From NCBI GenBank assembly GCA_965227035.1, contig OZ245724.1, positions 2,728,001-2,792,000 on the forward strand: a stretch of DNA of 64,000 nt, written 5' to 3'. This document shows, one piece after another, positions 7,448 to 15,050 of this stretch. A program made the translations under genes and the position numbers. The stretch comes from CBDDFQ01 sp965227035 (GTDB taxonomy: Bacteria; Pseudomonadota; Gammaproteobacteria; Burkholderiales; Burkholderiaceae_C). Numbering within the stretch: the first letter of the stretch is position 1; every line of letters starts with the position of its first letter. The notes under the pieces were generated by a model that worked only from the letters and a program-made list of their open reading frames with translations, had not been told where the DNA came from and did not search any database.

Positions 7448-10150
7448 ATGACCCGTTCTGCTCCGCGAGCGCTATTCCAGCGCGTTCTTCCCTACATCGT
7501 CGTTCCATTCTCCGCGTTTGCCTGGAGCTCAGCTTCGGCGCAGTGCAACAGCGGCGTCACCGTCACCGGTACGCTGACCATCAGCGCCGACTGCTCTGGC
7601 TATGGCGTCAAACCCCTCACACTGAACACCGGGGCACAGGTCACAGTCAACAGCGGCGTCACGATCGACAACGACGCGGGCAGTGGGCGCAATGGGGATC
7701 CGGTATCCGTGCTTTCTTCCAGTACCGGCGCAACTCTGGTCAACCACGGGACTTTGTACACGGGTTCGCAATGGGGTGTGACCGTCAACGGCATCCTTAC
7801 GAGCCTGGTGAACACCGGCACGATCGAGTCTGGTTTTCGCCGCGCGGTGGTGGTCAACGGCGGCGGCACGCTCGGCACTCTCACGAACACCGGCACGATC
7901 AGCGGTCCGTTTGCAGACGTCACCAACTCCGGCACCCTGCAGACGCTCAACAACCGGCAGGGCGCAGGCAACTCTGCAGGCGCGCTCACCATCGCGGGCG
8001 CCTTGCCGCTTACCTACAACATCATCATCGACAGCCCCACGAGCTACGGACAGCTGCAGAACCTGGGTGCAAGCGGCACCACAGCCTTCGGCATCTACGG
8101 CACGTCCACGGTCGCTGCCGGAACCTATTCGGGTGTCCTGGTTGACTTCAGCTCGGCCAGTCTCACGGGCCCGCTTACTGGGGTGTACTCGGGCTACACG
8201 TGGCAACTGGCGCTTGCAAGCGGCAGCACTACCCTGTGGAACCTGGTGTTCAGCAATGCACTGTCGGCCATGATTGCCGGCACCCCCTACACGCTGGCCG
8301 ACATCGGCGTGACGGCAACCCCCGCGTTCAGTGGCGGCACGCTGCGGTTGAACGCAGGGGACACCTCGAATCAGGCATTCACGCTGGATAGTGCGGGCGG
8401 CACGCTCACCAGCCCCGCTGGCGGCGCGGCGAGTCTGTCCGGCGTGTTTTCTGGCGCTGGCGGTTTGACTATCAACGGCAGCGGTTTGCTTGCGCTGTCG
8501 GGTGCCAACACGTATCAGGGTGGCACCACGGTAGCTTCGGGCACGCTGGATGTCAGCGGCGCCTCGCCACTCGGTACCGGCCCGGTGTTCGTGGCCGCGG
8601 GCGGTACGCTGCGCGGCACTGGCGAGCTGCAGGGCCCAGTCAGGGTGGCGGGCACACTCAAGCCGGGCCATTCGCCAGGCTTTCTGAGCGTGGCAGGCAC
8701 GGTCACCATGCTTGGCGGCAGTACTTATCAACAAGACATTGCCGGCCCTGTTCAGGCAACGGCATCGAGCCCGGCAGGATCCACGGGGATCTACTCGTTT
8801 CTGGACATCAAGGGCGGGCAGTTCGTGATCCAGCCGAACGCCACACTGGCGCCGCGCCTGGCCGGGCTGTTCACCAACGCCGAGCCCGGCTTCGGCAGCC
8901 CCATCTACACACCGGTGCTGGGCGATCGCCTACGCATCGTGCGGGCAGATGGCGGCATCACGGGACGCTTCGCCACGCTTGTGCAACCAGGTGAGCTTGC
9001 CGCCGGCACGCAGTTTCTTGCGCTGTACAACAGCGATGACGGAAAGGCCCTGGACCTGGCGGTGATCCCTTCGTCCTATGCCGCGACGATAGGCGCCAGC
9101 GGTGGCAACGCCAACGCGCGATCGGCGGCAGGTGCGCTCGACCGGGTAGTCGCTGCGAGCCAGGCAAACACGTCCACGGTGCTGCAGGACACACTGCTGC
9201 TGGCTACTTCTTCACAAACCGCAGCGTCGCTGCCCGCCTTCACCCGGGGGCTGGCTGGCGAGGTGTACGGCGCCACGCTGGCCACCGTGCCGCAGGCGTC
9301 CCTGCGCATGCAGCAGTCGGTCAATACGCACCCGACCACCGAGAGCGGTGCGTGGGGCGACCTGAGCTACCAGCGGGCCCGCCGTTCCAACGACAGCAAC
9401 GCCAGCAGTTTTACGGCCAACCTGTCGCAGCTCGTGATGGGAGTCGATGGCTACGCGAAAGACGGCATCAAGGCTGGCGGCGGATTCGCGCTGTCCGGCA
9501 CCGATGTCAGCGCCGAGCAGGGCAGCGGCCAGGTGCAGCACGGAGCCGTGTTTGCCTATGGATCCATGCCGCAAGGCGTCTGGACGTTGGACACCCTGGC
9601 AAGCCTTGGCGTGTTTACCAGCAAACAGACGCGCGCAGACGTGACAGGCGCTACACCCGGTCTGGCCAGTCGCTCGCACGGCAACGACTTGCTTCTGAGC
9701 GCGGGTGCGAGGCTGCCGCTTGCAGTGGACGGTATGCGGATGGCACCCTACGCGCGCCTCACGTGGCAGCAAGTAAGGCAGTCGGCGTTCAACGAGGGCG
9801 TATCTGCATCGGCGCTGTCGGTCAGCCGTTACAACGAAGGCGGACTGCGTGCAGTGGTGGGCGTGAGCGCGGGTTCGTCTGCGGACTCGACGCTTGCGCA
9901 GACCTGGAGCGTTGATCTGGGGCTGGGAGCCGACTCCTCGAAGCTGGTGAGCCCCACGCTCGGCGCGTCGCTGGCCGGCGTGCCGACCAGCATTTACACC
10001 CCCGACGTAGGCACCGCCTTCGTGCAGGTCGGAGTCTCGGGCACGCATCGGTTCACGCCGAACGCGTTGGCCTACGCAGATGTGTCGGCAGAAGTGCGCC
10101 GTGGCGCTGTTCAGAGCAGCGTGAGGGTCGGTCTGCGCGTTCTTTTCTAG
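7448..10150 (+). CDS. Type V autotransporter with beta-helical passenger, unknown function
   Basis: 900 residues. A signal peptide (residues 1-31, ending SSASA) leads into a passenger of short beta-strand repeats with recurring N-T-G-T-I units (LVNTGTIESG, LTNTGTISGP). Around residues 330-375 there is an autotransporter-associated repeat (GLTINGSGLLALSGANTYQG, then GTTVASGTLDVSG). The C-terminal quarter (about 620-900) has alternating amphipathic strands and ends in VRVGLRVLF, the terminal aromatic expected of an outer-membrane beta-barrel. The passenger would be displayed on the surface; adhesin is the usual role but no binding motif is seen. It is flanked by direct repeats and followed by a strong terminator, a stand-alone unit that may be acquired. 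Confidence 0.9.
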   Translation: MTRSAPRALFQRVLPYIVVPFSAFAWSSASAQCNSGVTVTGTLTISADCSGYGVKPLTLNTGAQVTVNSGVTIDNDAGSGRNGDPVSVLSSSTGATLVNHGTLYTGSQWGVTVNGILTSLVNTGTIESGFRRAVVVNGGGTLGTLTNTGTISGPFADVTNSGTLQTLNNRQGAGNSAGALTIAGALPLTYNIIIDSPTSYGQLQNLGASGTTAFGIYGTSTVAAGTYSGVLVDFSSASLTGPLTGVYSGYTWQLALASGSTTLWNLVFSNALSAMIAGTPYTLADIGVTATPAFSGGTLRLNAGDTSNQAFTLDSAGGTLTSPAGGAASLSGVFSGAGGLTINGSGLLALSGANTYQGGTTVASGTLDVSGASPLGTGPVFVAAGGTLRGTGELQGPVRVAGTLKPGHSPGFLSVAGTVTMLGGSTYQQDIAGPVQATASSPAGSTGIYSFLDIKGGQFVIQPNATLAPRLAGLFTNAEPGFGSPIYTPVLGDRLRIVRADGGITGRFATLVQPGELAAGTQFLALYNSDDGKALDLAVIPSSYAATIGASGGNANARSAAGALDRVVAASQANTSTVLQDTLLLATSSQTAASLPAFTRGLAGEVYGATLATVPQASLRMQQSVNTHPTTESGAWGDLSYQRARRSNDSNASSFTANLSQLVMGVDGYAKDGIKAGGGFALSGTDVSAEQGSGQVQHGAVFAYGSMPQGVWTLDTLASLGVFTSKQTRADVTGATPGLASRSHGNDLLLSAGARLPLAVDGMRMAPYARLTWQQVRQSAFNEGVSASALSVSRYNEGGLRAVVGVSAGSSADSTLAQTWSVDLGLGADSSKLVSPTLGASLAGVPTSIYTPDVGTAFVQVGVSGTHRFTPNALAYADVSAEVRRGAVQSSVRVGLRVLF

Positions 10151-10198
10151 ACGCCGAGCCTGCCGCACCAGTCCGGTCCGAACCAAACGCCCAAAAAA

Positions 10199-10237
10199 AG
10201 AAAAAGCCCGCAAGAATTTTTTCTTGCGGGCTTTGTT
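10199..10237. terminator. Bidirectional intrinsic terminator after the autotransporter
   Basis: A perfect 14-bp stem (AAAGCCCGCAAGAA at 10203-10216 and its complement at 10221-10234) with a TTTT loop, with A-rich and T-rich flanks on both sides. It can end the autotransporter transcript on the plus strand and the tRNA-Ser/serS transcript on the minus strand. Confidence 0.92.
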
Positions 10238-10348
10238 TATTGGCCGTGGACTCTTACGCGATCCACGTTACGGCAATTCACATGCAGGAACTCTCTTTTA
10301 TTTTTCTCGTCGTGAAAGTTCTTGATCGACGCGCCACCCGTGAGATAG

Positions 10349-10381
10349 GGCTTGCCTGTACAGGCTTCGAAGCACTGGTGG
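10349..10381 (+). repeat. 33-bp direct repeat, tRNA-proximal copy
   Basis: Second copy of the repeat at 7201-7233, same orientation, three mismatches. Positions 10376-10381 belong to the tRNA-Ser 3' end (CCA, discriminator and the last two acceptor bases); the rest is downstream flank and contains the 10-bp palindrome GCTTCGAAGC. The sequence on the far side of this copy is the intact tRNA, as expected for an integration site that preserves the tRNA. Confidence 0.65.
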
Positions 10382-10466
10382 AGAGATAGGGATTCGAACC
10401 CTAGATACGGCATAACCGTATACCGGATTTCGAGTCCGGCGCATTCGACCACTCTGCCATCTCTCC
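10376..10466 (-). tRNA. tRNA-Ser (anticodon CGA)
   Basis: Cloverleaf readable on the minus strand: acceptor GGAGAGA paired with TCTCTCC, anticodon stem CCGGA/TCCGG around CTCGAAA (anticodon CGA, reading UCG), a long variable arm (TATACGGTTATGCCGTA) typical of class II serine tRNAs, and a T arm TAGGG-TTCGAAT-CCCTA. CCA is encoded at 10376-10378. The discriminator base reads A (10379), whereas bacterial serine tRNAs generally have G at this position. It lies just downstream of serS on the same strand. Confidence 0.95.
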
Positions 10467-10493
10467 GTGTCGAACCCGAGATTCTATCAGCTT

Positions 10494-11795
10494 CTAAACG
10501 GGCCTCAGAACGTCTACTCCACCCATGTGCAAACGAAGCGCTTCAGGCACCGTGACGCTGCCGTCGGCATTCTGATAATTCTCCAAAATTGCAACCAAAG
10601 CACGTCCTACCGCCAGCCCCGAGCCGTTGAGCGTGTGGACGAATTCGTTCTTGCCTTGCGCATTCTTGAAGCGAGCCTGAAGGCGGCGCGCCTGGAAGGC
10701 TTCGCAGTTCGAGATCGAGCTGATTTCGCGGAAAGTGTTCTGTGCCGGCAGCCACACTTCAAGATCGTATGTCTTGGTCGATCCGAAGCCCATGTCTCCG
10801 GTGCACAGCAACATCACGCGATACGGAAGGCCGAGCGCCTGCAGCACTGCTTCCGCATGGCCGGTCATTTCTTCGAGCGTGTCGTAGCTCTTGTCGGGAT
10901 GAACCACCTGCACCATCTCGACCTTGTCGAACTGATGCTGGCGGATCATGCCGCGCGCGTCGCGTCCGTACGATCCGGCTTCCGATCGGAAGCACGGTGT
11001 GTGTGCGGTCATCTTCATGGGCAATTTAGCTTCGGCAACGAGTTCGTCACGCACGAAATTCGTGAGCGGAACCTCGCTGGTCGGAATCAGGTACAGCGAC
11101 TCGCCGGTGCCCTCCTGGCCACCCTTTTTTACCGCGAACAGGTCTTCCTCGAACTTGGGCAACTGCGCCGTGCCTTTTAGCGAATCGGCGTTGACGATGT
11201 ACGGCGTGTAGCACTCGGTGTAGCCATGCTTCTCGGTTTGCAGGTCGATCATGAACTGCGCGAGAGCGCGGTGCATACGCGCGATCTTGCCGGTCATGAC
11301 GGAGAAGCGCGATCCGGAAAGCTTGGCGCCCATTTCGAAATCGAGTCCCAGGGGGGCGCCGATATCGACGTGATCCTTGATCTCGAAATCCATCTTCTTC
11401 GGCTCGCCCCAGCGACGCACTTCCTTGTTTCCGGACTCGTCCGATCCCACGGGCACGCTCTCATGCGGAAGATTCGGCACCGCAAGCAGCAAGTCCTGCA
11501 ACTCGACCTGCAGCGCTTCCAGACGCACCGCCGAGCTATCGAGCTCACCTTTGAGCGCGTTGACTTCCGCCATGACCGCATCGGCGGATTCGCCCTTGGC
11601 CTTGAGTTGACCGATCTGTTTCGACAGCGTGTTGCGGCGCGATTGCAGCTCTTCGGTTTTGGTCTGCAGCGTCTTGCGTTCGTTCTCGAGCGCGCGAAAT
11701 GCATCGACGTCTAGGAAGGCTTGCGGCTTTTTACGGGTCTCGAGACGGGCGATGGCCGAGTCGAGGTCTTTTCTGAGCAGTGTGATGTCTAGCAT
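10494..11795 (-). CDS. serS: Seryl-tRNA synthetase
   Basis: 433 residues, full length for bacterial SerRS. The N-terminal coiled-coil arm (about residues 28-105, ENERKTLQTKTEELQSRRN) grips the long variable arm of tRNA-Ser. The C-terminal class II catalytic core shows motif 2 (TPCFRSEAGSYGRDARGMIR) and motif 3 near the end (LNGSGLAVGRALVAILENYQ). It charges tRNA-Ser with serine in the cytoplasm and also supplies Ser-tRNA-Sec where that exists. Its ATG is at 11795. A cognate tRNA-Ser gene follows 27 bases after the stop, probably on the same transcript. Confidence 0.98.
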   Translation of the reverse strand: MLDITLLRKDLDSAIARLETRKKPQAFLDVDAFRALENERKTLQTKTEELQSRRNTLSKQIGQLKAKGESADAVMAEVNALKGELDSSAVRLEALQVELQDLLLAVPNLPHESVPVGSDESGNKEVRRWGEPKKMDFEIKDHVDIGAPLGLDFEMGAKLSGSRFSVMTGKIARMHRALAQFMIDLQTEKHGYTECYTPYIVNADSLKGTAQLPKFEEDLFAVKKGGQEGTGESLYLIPTSEVPLTNFVRDELVAEAKLPMKMTAHTPCFRSEAGSYGRDARGMIRQHQFDKVEMVQVVHPDKSYDTLEEMTGHAEAVLQALGLPYRVMLLCTGDMGFGSTKTYDLEVWLPAQNTFREISSISNCEAFQARRLQARFKNAQGKNEFVHTLNGSGLAVGRALVAILENYQNADGSVTVPEALRLHMGGVDVLRPV

Positions 11796-11826
11796 GCGGG
11801 AATTCTAGTGATGGCCTCGTGAGGCA

Positions 11827-12798
11827 TTAATGTGATGGAGTGCCGTCGATCTTCAGGCCCTTGGGCAACGGAAATTTGACGGTCTCCTCGATGCCATTCA
11901 TTTTGCGAACCGACACGGCACCGAGTTCGCGGATGCGATCGATGACCTGGCGCACGAGAATTTCAGGTGCCGAGGCGCCTGCGGTCAGGCCGACGCGCTG
12001 TTTGCCTTCGAACCATTCCGGCTGCAGTTCGTCCGCGCTATCGACCATGTAGCTTTCCGGGCCGAGCTTTTGTGCCAGTTCGCGAAGACGATTGCTGTTC
12101 GAGCTCGTCGGGCTTCCCACCACGATCACGATATCGACTTGCGGGCTGAGGATCTTGATCGCGTCCTGGCGGTTTTGCGTGGCGTAGCAGATGTCCTGCT
12201 GTTTGGGCTCGCGTACCTTGGGGAATCTTGCGCGCACCGCCGCAGAAATTTCAGCGGCATCATCGACGCTTAACGTGGTCTGCGTTACCACCGCGAGTTT
12301 GTCGGTCTGAAGCGGCGATACGGTAGCCACATCCGCGACGTCTTCGACCAGATGAATACCGCTCGACAACTGCCCCATGGTGCCTTCGACTTCAGGATGA
12401 CCCTTGTGGCCGATCATGATGAATTCGTAGCCCTCTTTCGCGAGCTTGGCCACTTCGACGTGAACCTTGCTCACCAGCGGACAGGTCGCATCGAAAATAT
12501 CGAACCCGCGCTGGACCGCTTCTTCCTGCACCGCCTTGCTCACCCCGTGCGCCGAGAACACCAGCGTCGAGCCGGGCGGCACATCCGACAGTTCTTCGAT
12601 GAAGATCGCGCCCTTTTGCTTGAGATCGTTCACCACATAGGTGTTGTGAACGATTTCGTGGCGAACGTAAATTGGCGCGCCGAATTTTTCGAGTGCGCGC
12701 TCGACGATCTCGATCGCTCTATCGACACCGGCACAGAAACCGCGAGGCTCCGCGAGGATGATTTCTTCGGGACGAATCTGGGTGCTTGGCGCAGTCAT
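11827..12798 (-). CDS. ispH: 4-hydroxy-3-methylbut-2-enyl diphosphate reductase IspH
   Basis: About 323 residues. It catalyses the last step of the methylerythritol phosphate route, making isopentenyl and dimethylallyl diphosphate with a 4Fe-4S cluster. The three cluster cysteines are visible in AEPRGFCAGVDRAI, FDATCPLVSKVH and QDICYATQNRQ, with VGSPTSSNSNRL and the HGV and GHKGHPE histidines also present. I start at the ATG at 12798 (MTAPSTQIRPEEI); the longer open frame upstream is out-of-frame fkpB sequence. The start overlaps the fkpB stop as ATGA, giving translational coupling, an order (fkpB-ispH) found in many proteobacteria. Confidence 0.97.
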   Translation of the reverse strand: MTAPSTQIRPEEIILAEPRGFCAGVDRAIEIVERALEKFGAPIYVRHEIVHNTYVVNDLKQKGAIFIEELSDVPPGSTLVFSAHGVSKAVQEEAVQRGFDIFDATCPLVSKVHVEVAKLAKEGYEFIMIGHKGHPEVEGTMGQLSSGIHLVEDVADVATVSPLQTDKLAVVTQTTLSVDDAAEISAAVRARFPKVREPKQQDICYATQNRQDAIKILSPQVDIVIVVGSPTSSNSNRLRELAQKLGPESYMVDSADELQPEWFEGKQRVGLTAGASAPEILVRQVIDRIRELGAVSVRKMNGIEETVKFPLPKGLKIDGTPSH

Positions 12799-13289
12799 AG
12801 AACCCCGATCAAATGAACTTCGAAAACGACCGGCTGGCCGGCCAGCGGATGGTTGAAATCGAACAGCACAGCGTCGGCGCTGTCTCCATTGCCGATTTGC
12901 TGGACTGCCCCGGCGTAACTGCTCATGCCGTCGGGCGTCGGGAATTGCACCACGTCGCCAACGCTGTATTTCTCGTCCGGATCGCCCATCTGGTTCAACA
13001 GCTTTCGCGCGACCCACTGAACCATTTCGGCGTTGCGTTCGCCGAATGCTTCGCCGGAGGGCAATTCGAAGGTCGTGTGGGTGCCCTCGGGCAATCCAAG
13101 AAGGCGCTGCTCCATGGCGGGCGACAACTCGCCGGTTCCCAATGAGAGCGTGGCCGGTTTGTCGTCGAATGTATTGATGATGTCGCCTCCCGGCCCGCTC
13201 AAACGGTAGTGCAAGGTCAGGAACGATCCTGCCTCGACCCGGGGCGTCGAAGCGGAAAAATCAGCGGTGATTGGGGCGTTGGAAGGCAT
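12795..13289 (-). CDS. fkpB: FKBP-type peptidyl-prolyl cis-trans isomerase, SlpA/FkpB type
   Basis: 164 residues matching SlpA-like FKBPs: VEAGSFLTLHYRLSGPGGDIINTFDDKPATL, in which the inserted-flap type domain follows at PDEKYSVGDVVQFPTPDG, ending with the conserved DFNHPLAGQPVVFEVHLIGV. These proteins catalyse proline isomerisation and act as cytoplasmic chaperones. It is the first gene before ispH and overlaps it by 4 bases. It is divergent from radC with only 53 bases between the two starts, so promoters for both must be packed into this gap. Confidence 0.93.
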   Translation of the reverse strand: MPSNAPITADFSASTPRVEAGSFLTLHYRLSGPGGDIINTFDDKPATLSLGTGELSPAMEQRLLGLPEGTHTTFELPSGEAFGERNAEMVQWVARKLLNQMGDPDEKYSVGDVVQFPTPDGMSSYAGAVQQIGNGDSADAVLFDFNHPLAGQPVVFEVHLIGVL

Positions 13290-13342
13290 GAAGGTCTCGA
13301 TAATCTGCCCCTATTGTAAAAAGCCGCCAGCCGGTCCCCCTT

Positions 13343-14020
13343 TTGTTGCTTAAAGACCTTCCCCCAGACGCCCGCCCGCGCGAAAAGCTCATCGCACGCG
13401 GCCCCTCCTCTCTAGGCGATGTCGAACTGCTCGCCCTGCTCTTGCGAACCGGAATTTCCGGCAAGAACGTGCTGCAACTCTCGCAGGAACTGCTCGATGA
13501 ATTCGGTGGAATCGCCGGGTTGATGAATGCGTCGCTGGACGATCTCAAGCGCATCAAGGGTTTGGGCGGTACCGCGAAACGCGCTGAGATTTCTGCCGTA
13601 CTCGAAATCGCACGCCGCGCCTTGTCGCAGCGGCTGCGCGAACGCGAAATCATGGGATCGCCGGATGCCGTGAAGCAGTACCTGCAGTTGCATCTGTCCG
13701 CCAAACCGCACGAGGTGTTCGCGGTGATGTTCCTCGATTCGCAAAACCGATTGCTCGCGCTGGAAGAAATGTTTCGCGGCACCTTGAGCCAAACCAGCGT
13801 GTATCCGAAAGAGGTGGTGCTACGGGCGCTGCACTGGAGCGCGGCGGCCGTGGTGCTCTCGCACAACCATCCGAGCGGAACGGTGACGCCGTCAAAAGCG
13901 GATGAGTCTTTGACACGCACTTTGAAAGCCGCACTTGCGCTGGTCGATGTCCGAGTTCTCGATCACATCATCGTCGGGCCAGGACGCGCGTTGTCGATGG
14001 CGGAGTCGGGACTTATTTAG
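13343..14020 (+). CDS. radC: RadC family JAB-domain protein
   Basis: 225 residues. An N-terminal helix-hairpin-helix-like region (LARTGIS..., IKGLGGTAKRAEI) is followed by the JAB/MPN metal motif: EVFAVMFLDSQNR, then SHNHPSGTVTPSKAD with the zinc-binding His-x-His and Asp. The family was linked to DNA repair, but its real activity is still unclear. The only available start is TTG at 13343 (or 13346), because an in-frame stop lies at 13301 with no ATG or GTG between. Its end overlaps the end of the convergent MarR-GNAT gene by 8 bases. Confidence 0.92.
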   Translation: MLLKDLPPDARPREKLIARGPSSLGDVELLALLLRTGISGKNVLQLSQELLDEFGGIAGLMNASLDDLKRIKGLGGTAKRAEISAVLEIARRALSQRLREREIMGSPDAVKQYLQLHLSAKPHEVFAVMFLDSQNRLLALEEMFRGTLSQTSVYPKEVVLRALHWSAAAVVLSHNHPSGTVTPSKADESLTRTLKAALALVDVRVLDHIIVGPGRALSMAESGLI

Positions 14021-14972
14021 CCGGGTTCAGTTGCCGCACGAAGCGCTGCTCGACGACCGTCTTGCCCCATTGATCGCCCGTCCGTTCCTCTGCGAGTTCG
14101 AATCCGTTGCGCTCGTACAGCGCTCGGGCGGCATCGAGTCCCGCGAAGGTCCAGAGATGAACGGCGCCGAATCCGGATGCATCGGCATGCGCGATGGCTC
14201 GTTCGATCAGTTGCCTGCCGACTCCAAGCCCCTGACAGCTTTCATCGACGATGAACCAGCGGAGATGCGCGACGCTTTTTTTACCGCGCCCCCCTTTGTC
14301 TTCGATTGCCACCGATCCGACGATGTTTCCCGCATGAACAGCTGTCCAGATTCGGTTCTTCGGATTGGATAGCAGCGGCACGAAATCCGCCACGCCAGTC
14401 GCAACCTGGCGCTCGAAAAATTCGCCGAAATCGAAATGCAGCGCGTAGTAGAGCGCATGCATTTCAGCGATTCTTCCGATGACGCCTGGGCGATATCCCT
14501 CGTGAACAGATATGGGTGCGGATGTATCCGCGTCGCGTGCAGCTTCTAGCGCATTGGCATAAGTTGCAAGACCCGACGACAGAGCTTTGCGCTCGCCCAT
14601 CGAAAGAGGATCGATTGCGTTCGACACTTGTCGTCTCGCGAATGCGTTGATGCGGGCGAACGATCGCGAGCCTTGCGTGGTGAGTTCGAGGTGTTTCGCT
14701 CGCCCGTCACGCTCACTTCGCTCCTCGCGCAATTCGCCGGCATCGATCAGCTTGCGAACCATCCGACTCACGCTGGATTTTTCGAGCCGCAGCAAATCCG
14801 AAAGGCTTGCCGCCGTCGTTGCGCCGTTGGTACCTATCTCGACAATCGCGTGCACTGCCGACGGCGGATAGCTCGTTCCGGCAATCGTCGACTGCATGAA
14901 CCCGAGTTCACGCACCATTTTTCGGGACGCCGCACGGATCGAGTCGACGGAGGTCTGGCTTGCAGAAGACAT
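14013..14972 (-). CDS. MarR-type regulator fused to a GNAT acetyltransferase domain
   Basis: About 319 residues. Residues 1-140 form a MarR winged helix (LSDLLRLEKSSVSRMVRKLI as recognition region, ERSERDGRAKHLELTTQG as wing). Residues about 160-319 form a GNAT domain, with the acetyl-CoA loop at VDESCQGLGVGRQLIERAIA and the terminal strand ALYERNGFELAE. The two-domain fusion is a known architecture and suggests a regulator that also acetylates a protein or small molecule. I chose ATG at 14972 (MSSASQ); 15002 is an alternative but overlaps the operator. It is the last gene after GST and MFS on the same strand, and a perfect palindrome precedes it, suggesting autoregulation. Confidence 0.88.
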   Translation of the reverse strand: MSSASQTSVDSIRAASRKMVRELGFMQSTIAGTSYPPSAVHAIVEIGTNGATTAASLSDLLRLEKSSVSRMVRKLIDAGELREERSERDGRAKHLELTTQGSRSFARINAFARRQVSNAIDPLSMGERKALSSGLATYANALEAARDADTSAPISVHEGYRPGVIGRIAEMHALYYALHFDFGEFFERQVATGVADFVPLLSNPKNRIWTAVHAGNIVGSVAIEDKGGRGKKSVAHLRWFIVDESCQGLGVGRQLIERAIAHADASGFGAVHLWTFAGLDAARALYERNGFELAEERTGDQWGKTVVEQRFVRQLNPAK

Positions 14973-14987
14973 GGTTACGCGCCTACT

Positions 14988-15010
14988 AGTTGCATCATGC
15001 AACTATATAG
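14988..15010 (-). promoter_or_regulatory. MarR-type operator overlapping a -10 box
   Basis: AGTTGCATCATGCAACT (14988-15004) is a perfect dyad of 8-bp arms with one central base, in the size range of MarR operators. On the minus strand it abuts CTATATAGT, whose TATAGT is a good -10 element, and it lies 16 bases before the chosen start of the MarR-GNAT gene. Binding would block that promoter, the usual mode of MarR autorepression. Confidence 0.65.
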
Positions 15011-15050
15011 CAGCCACGTCTCGGCCCTACTTGGTCCTTTACTGTGCCGT

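Noticed and set aside
7529..8734. 401-residue minus-strand open frame opposite the autotransporter passenger
   Set aside because: Follows from the repetitive GC-rich passenger codons; translation is low-complexity and without a signal or motif.
12799..13017. N-terminal extension of IspH by 73 residues
   Set aside because: The extra residues are arginine-rich and are an alternate frame of fkpB; the family starts at the ATG at 12798 with a 4-base overlap.
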